6,861 nt of DNA, from the NCBI GenBank assembly GCA_002336975.1, contig DDFA01000055.1, positions 1 through 6,861 of the forward strand, read 5' to 3'. This document shows, one piece after another, positions 5,381 through 6,861 of this stretch. The stretch comes from Phyllobacteriaceae bacterium UBA1940. Lineage in GTDB: Bacteria; Pseudomonadota; Alphaproteobacteria; Rhizobiales; Rhizobiaceae. Each line of letters starts with the position of its first letter. Position 1 is the stretch's first letter. The notes below the pieces were generated by a model. It searched no databases. It was not told where the DNA came from and worked only from the letters and a program-made list of their open reading frames with translations. The translations under genes and the position numbers were made by a program.

Positions 5381-6828
5381 GTACGCTCGCCCGCCTGGGA
5401 CACGGAATTGCCGCCCTGCTGCTGGCCGGCCACGTCGCGTGGGCGGCCGCGGCCACCACCCGCGCCGACATGTTGATCGAAGCGGTCGAGTCCAGCCTGG
5501 GAGAAAAGCAGGAAACCGCCGGCCTGCGTTCGTGGGTGTTCTGGACGCGCCTGGACAACAACGCGTTCCCCGACGCGATCGTGGTCGTCAAGGCCAGGGA
5601 CGCCGGTGACTGCTTTCCCGATCAGGGCGTCCTTTGCCAGTTGCTGGTATTCAAGGGCAGGGCCGACGGCTTCGAGCGCGTCTATCGCTCATCGCTGGAC
5701 GAACAAGGGGTCTTTCTGGGTCCGCCGGCAGGCCGCGCAGGCCGGCGCGAGTTCGTACACTTCTATCGTCCCGCCGAGGGCACCCGACAGCCCTTTTCGG
5801 TCGGCGCCGGCGACGGCCCGCTCAAGCGCAGCGCGGCCCCGGTCAGCAGTACCCTGTTCGAGCAGGCCGGCTGGAAAAAGCTGCGCCTCCAGACCGATTT
5901 CGAAGAGCTGGCCGGCGACGCCCCTGCCGCCGGCGGAGCGCCCTTGGGCGGCCGCGTTGTGCTGCGCTTCGGCCCCCCCGCCTATCCCGCCCACAGCGTG
6001 CTCCACAGCCTCGTCAGGCAGGTCGTCATCAACAACCTCCTCGAATCGCTGAAGAAGGAAAAGAAGGACGTTGCCAGCCAGGACCAGAACAAGCTCAACA
6101 CCTTCGTCAACCAGCAAACCGGCCAGACCACCGAAAAACTGATGGTGAAAGCCCGCCAACGCTGGCAGGAAGCCGATGGCGGGCTCCAGGCCCAACTGCA
6201 GCGGATGACCGAACGCGTGCTGCTGAACCGGACGATTACCTTGTCATTCCAGGGGTGCAACGACTGGACCGTCGACACCCGGCGCAAGGTCTCCAGCCCC
6301 GGGCTCGAACACATCACCCTGTGCTACGAAACACTGTCCGCCCCGGTCGACGAAAAGTACGCCCCCGAAGTGGCGGCCTTCTATGCACTCGGCTCGCTCG
6401 GCCCTGCCCTCTTGAGGTTCTCCGACTTTCCGCTCGACGGCCTGCCCGACGACGAAGGCTTCATCCCCTATCTGGCCGGCTACCTGAGCCTCGACCCGGA
6501 GGCCGCACGACGCCTCGCCACGGCCACCGGCGCCAAGCAGTACCGTGACCACGGCGAGATCTTCATCGCGGTGGCGAGCGACGACAAAACCGAAAACGCG
6601 ATCTTCCGGCGCGACTTCGCCGTCCGCTTCGGCGCCCTCGCCTGCGCCCTGCGCCTGCGCGACAAGGCCGGCTACGAACGCATGCTGGGCGCGGCCGACG
6701 CCTATCGCTTCAAGGATGTCTTCCCGAATGGCGAGGTGCGCGAAGTCGCGCTCGGCCACTGGGCGCGCAGCACCGAAAAGCAATGCACCGACTCTGCCAC
6801 CTGGCTCAAGAACAGAGGTATCCAGTGA
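5377..6828 (+). CDS. Exported DUF4344-like protein with degenerate metallopeptidase site
   Basis: A 483-residue exported protein with a Sec signal peptide (1 to about 23-26, cleavage near AWA|A). Residues about 46-115 (LDNNAFPDAIVVV, CQLLVFKGRADGFERVYRSSL) resemble a small domain often written as DxDGDGxxD...CGxxGCxLLVF; here the calcium-type loop is incomplete. A charged helical stretch follows (about 215-285). From about 285 to the end the order of motifs is that of DUF4344 putative metallopeptidases: TLSFQGC, then ITLCYETL (313-320), a helix, then DFPLDGLPDDEGFIPYLAGYLSL (350-372 region), then a C-terminal helical part. Where that family has HExxH, in the context HELGHAL, this protein has GSLGPAL (339-345), so both metal-binding histidines and the catalytic glutamate are absent while flanking residues and spacing persist. 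It is therefore probably a pseudoenzyme, perhaps a binding or regulatory partner of the neighbouring protease. The family match is from memory of family patterns. Confidence 0.8.
   Translation: MSTLARLGHGIAALLLAGHVAWAAAATTRADMLIEAVESSLGEKQETAGLRSWVFWTRLDNNAFPDAIVVVKARDAGDCFPDQGVLCQLLVFKGRADGFERVYRSSLDEQGVFLGPPAGRAGRREFVHFYRPAEGTRQPFSVGAGDGPLKRSAAPVSSTLFEQAGWKKLRLQTDFEELAGDAPAAGGAPLGGRVVLRFGPPAYPAHSVLHSLVRQVVINNLLESLKKEKKDVASQDQNKLNTFVNQQTGQTTEKLMVKARQRWQEADGGLQAQLQRMTERVLLNRTITLSFQGCNDWTVDTRRKVSSPGLEHITLCYETLSAPVDEKYAPEVAAFYALGSLGPALLRFSDFPLDGLPDDEGFIPYLAGYLSLDPEAARRLATATGAKQYRDHGEIFIAVASDDKTENAIFRRDFAVRFGALACALRLRDKAGYERMLGAADAYRFKDVFPNGEVREVALGHWARSTEKQCTDSATWLKNRGIQ
6814..6819 (+). promoter_or_regulatory. 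Ribosome binding site for the gene entering at the right edge
   Basis: AGAGGT lies 5 bases before the GTG at 6825, within the last codons of the DUF4344-like gene. It is the main support for a gene starting there. Confidence 0.6.
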
Positions 6829-6861
6829 AACCGACCCCCCGGCTGATCACCCTGGCCGGCC
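6825..6861 (+). CDS. Start of a further cluster gene, probably exported (cut by window edge)
   Basis: Only 12 codons are visible. A GTG start overlaps the preceding stop as GTGA, and a good Shine-Dalgarno sequence precedes it. The reading, MKPTPRLITLAG with GTG read as Met, has a basic start followed by hydrophobic residues, as in the beginning of a signal peptide. The overlap and direction make it the fourth gene of the cluster. The product cannot be named. Confidence 0.6.
   Translation, partial: MKPTPRLITLAG

Noticed and set aside
1..6861. Search for CRISPR arrays, tRNA genes, insertion sequences or integrase sites
   Set aside because: No regularly spaced direct repeats, cloverleaf-like sequence, terminal inverted repeats with target duplication, or transposase motifs were seen.

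Overview
The window is high-GC, densely coded bacterial DNA. The gene families (DUF3369 response regulator, close relative of E. coli Fsr, AraC regulator, exported proteins with Pseudomonadota-type lipobox and Sec signals) point to a Pseudomonadota chromosome. A betaproteobacterium such as a Rhodocyclales member is my guess, but the sequence alone does not prove it. I see no rRNA, tRNA, CRISPR array, transposase, integrase or attachment site, and no gene-free stretch over 300 bases.

Left part (1-3028). A response regulator with a CheY-like receiver and the start of a DUF3369 region runs leftward and is cut by the window edge; relatives usually continue into an HD-GYP or GGDEF output domain. 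A 254-base gap follows that contains a perfect 15-base palindrome and a smaller inverted repeat. Next is an AraC-family regulator of the cupin/NimR-like type, also on the minus strand. It is divergent, over 71 bases, from a clear fsr-type MFS exporter (fosmidomycin-resistance protein). The pair looks like a regulator controlling a drug or metabolite exporter, with overlapping candidate promoters between them.

Right part (3220-6861). After a 191-base leader carrying a long-range inverted repeat that covers the ribosome binding region, four genes run rightward as a tight cluster: a lipoprotein with glycine-zipper and 17-kDa-antigen-like features; a secreted ClpP/crotonase-fold putative serine protease (COG3904-like); a secreted protein that looks like a DUF4344 putative metallopeptidase whose HExxH motif is lost; and the first codons of a further gene, probably exported. 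The spacings are 4 bases, then ATGA and GTGA overlaps, so the genes are probably co-transcribed and translationally coupled.

This envelope-directed cluster of an anchored lipoprotein, a probable protease and a probable pseudo-protease is the least explained part of the window and the best candidate for an undescribed system. Its function cannot be stated from sequence alone.
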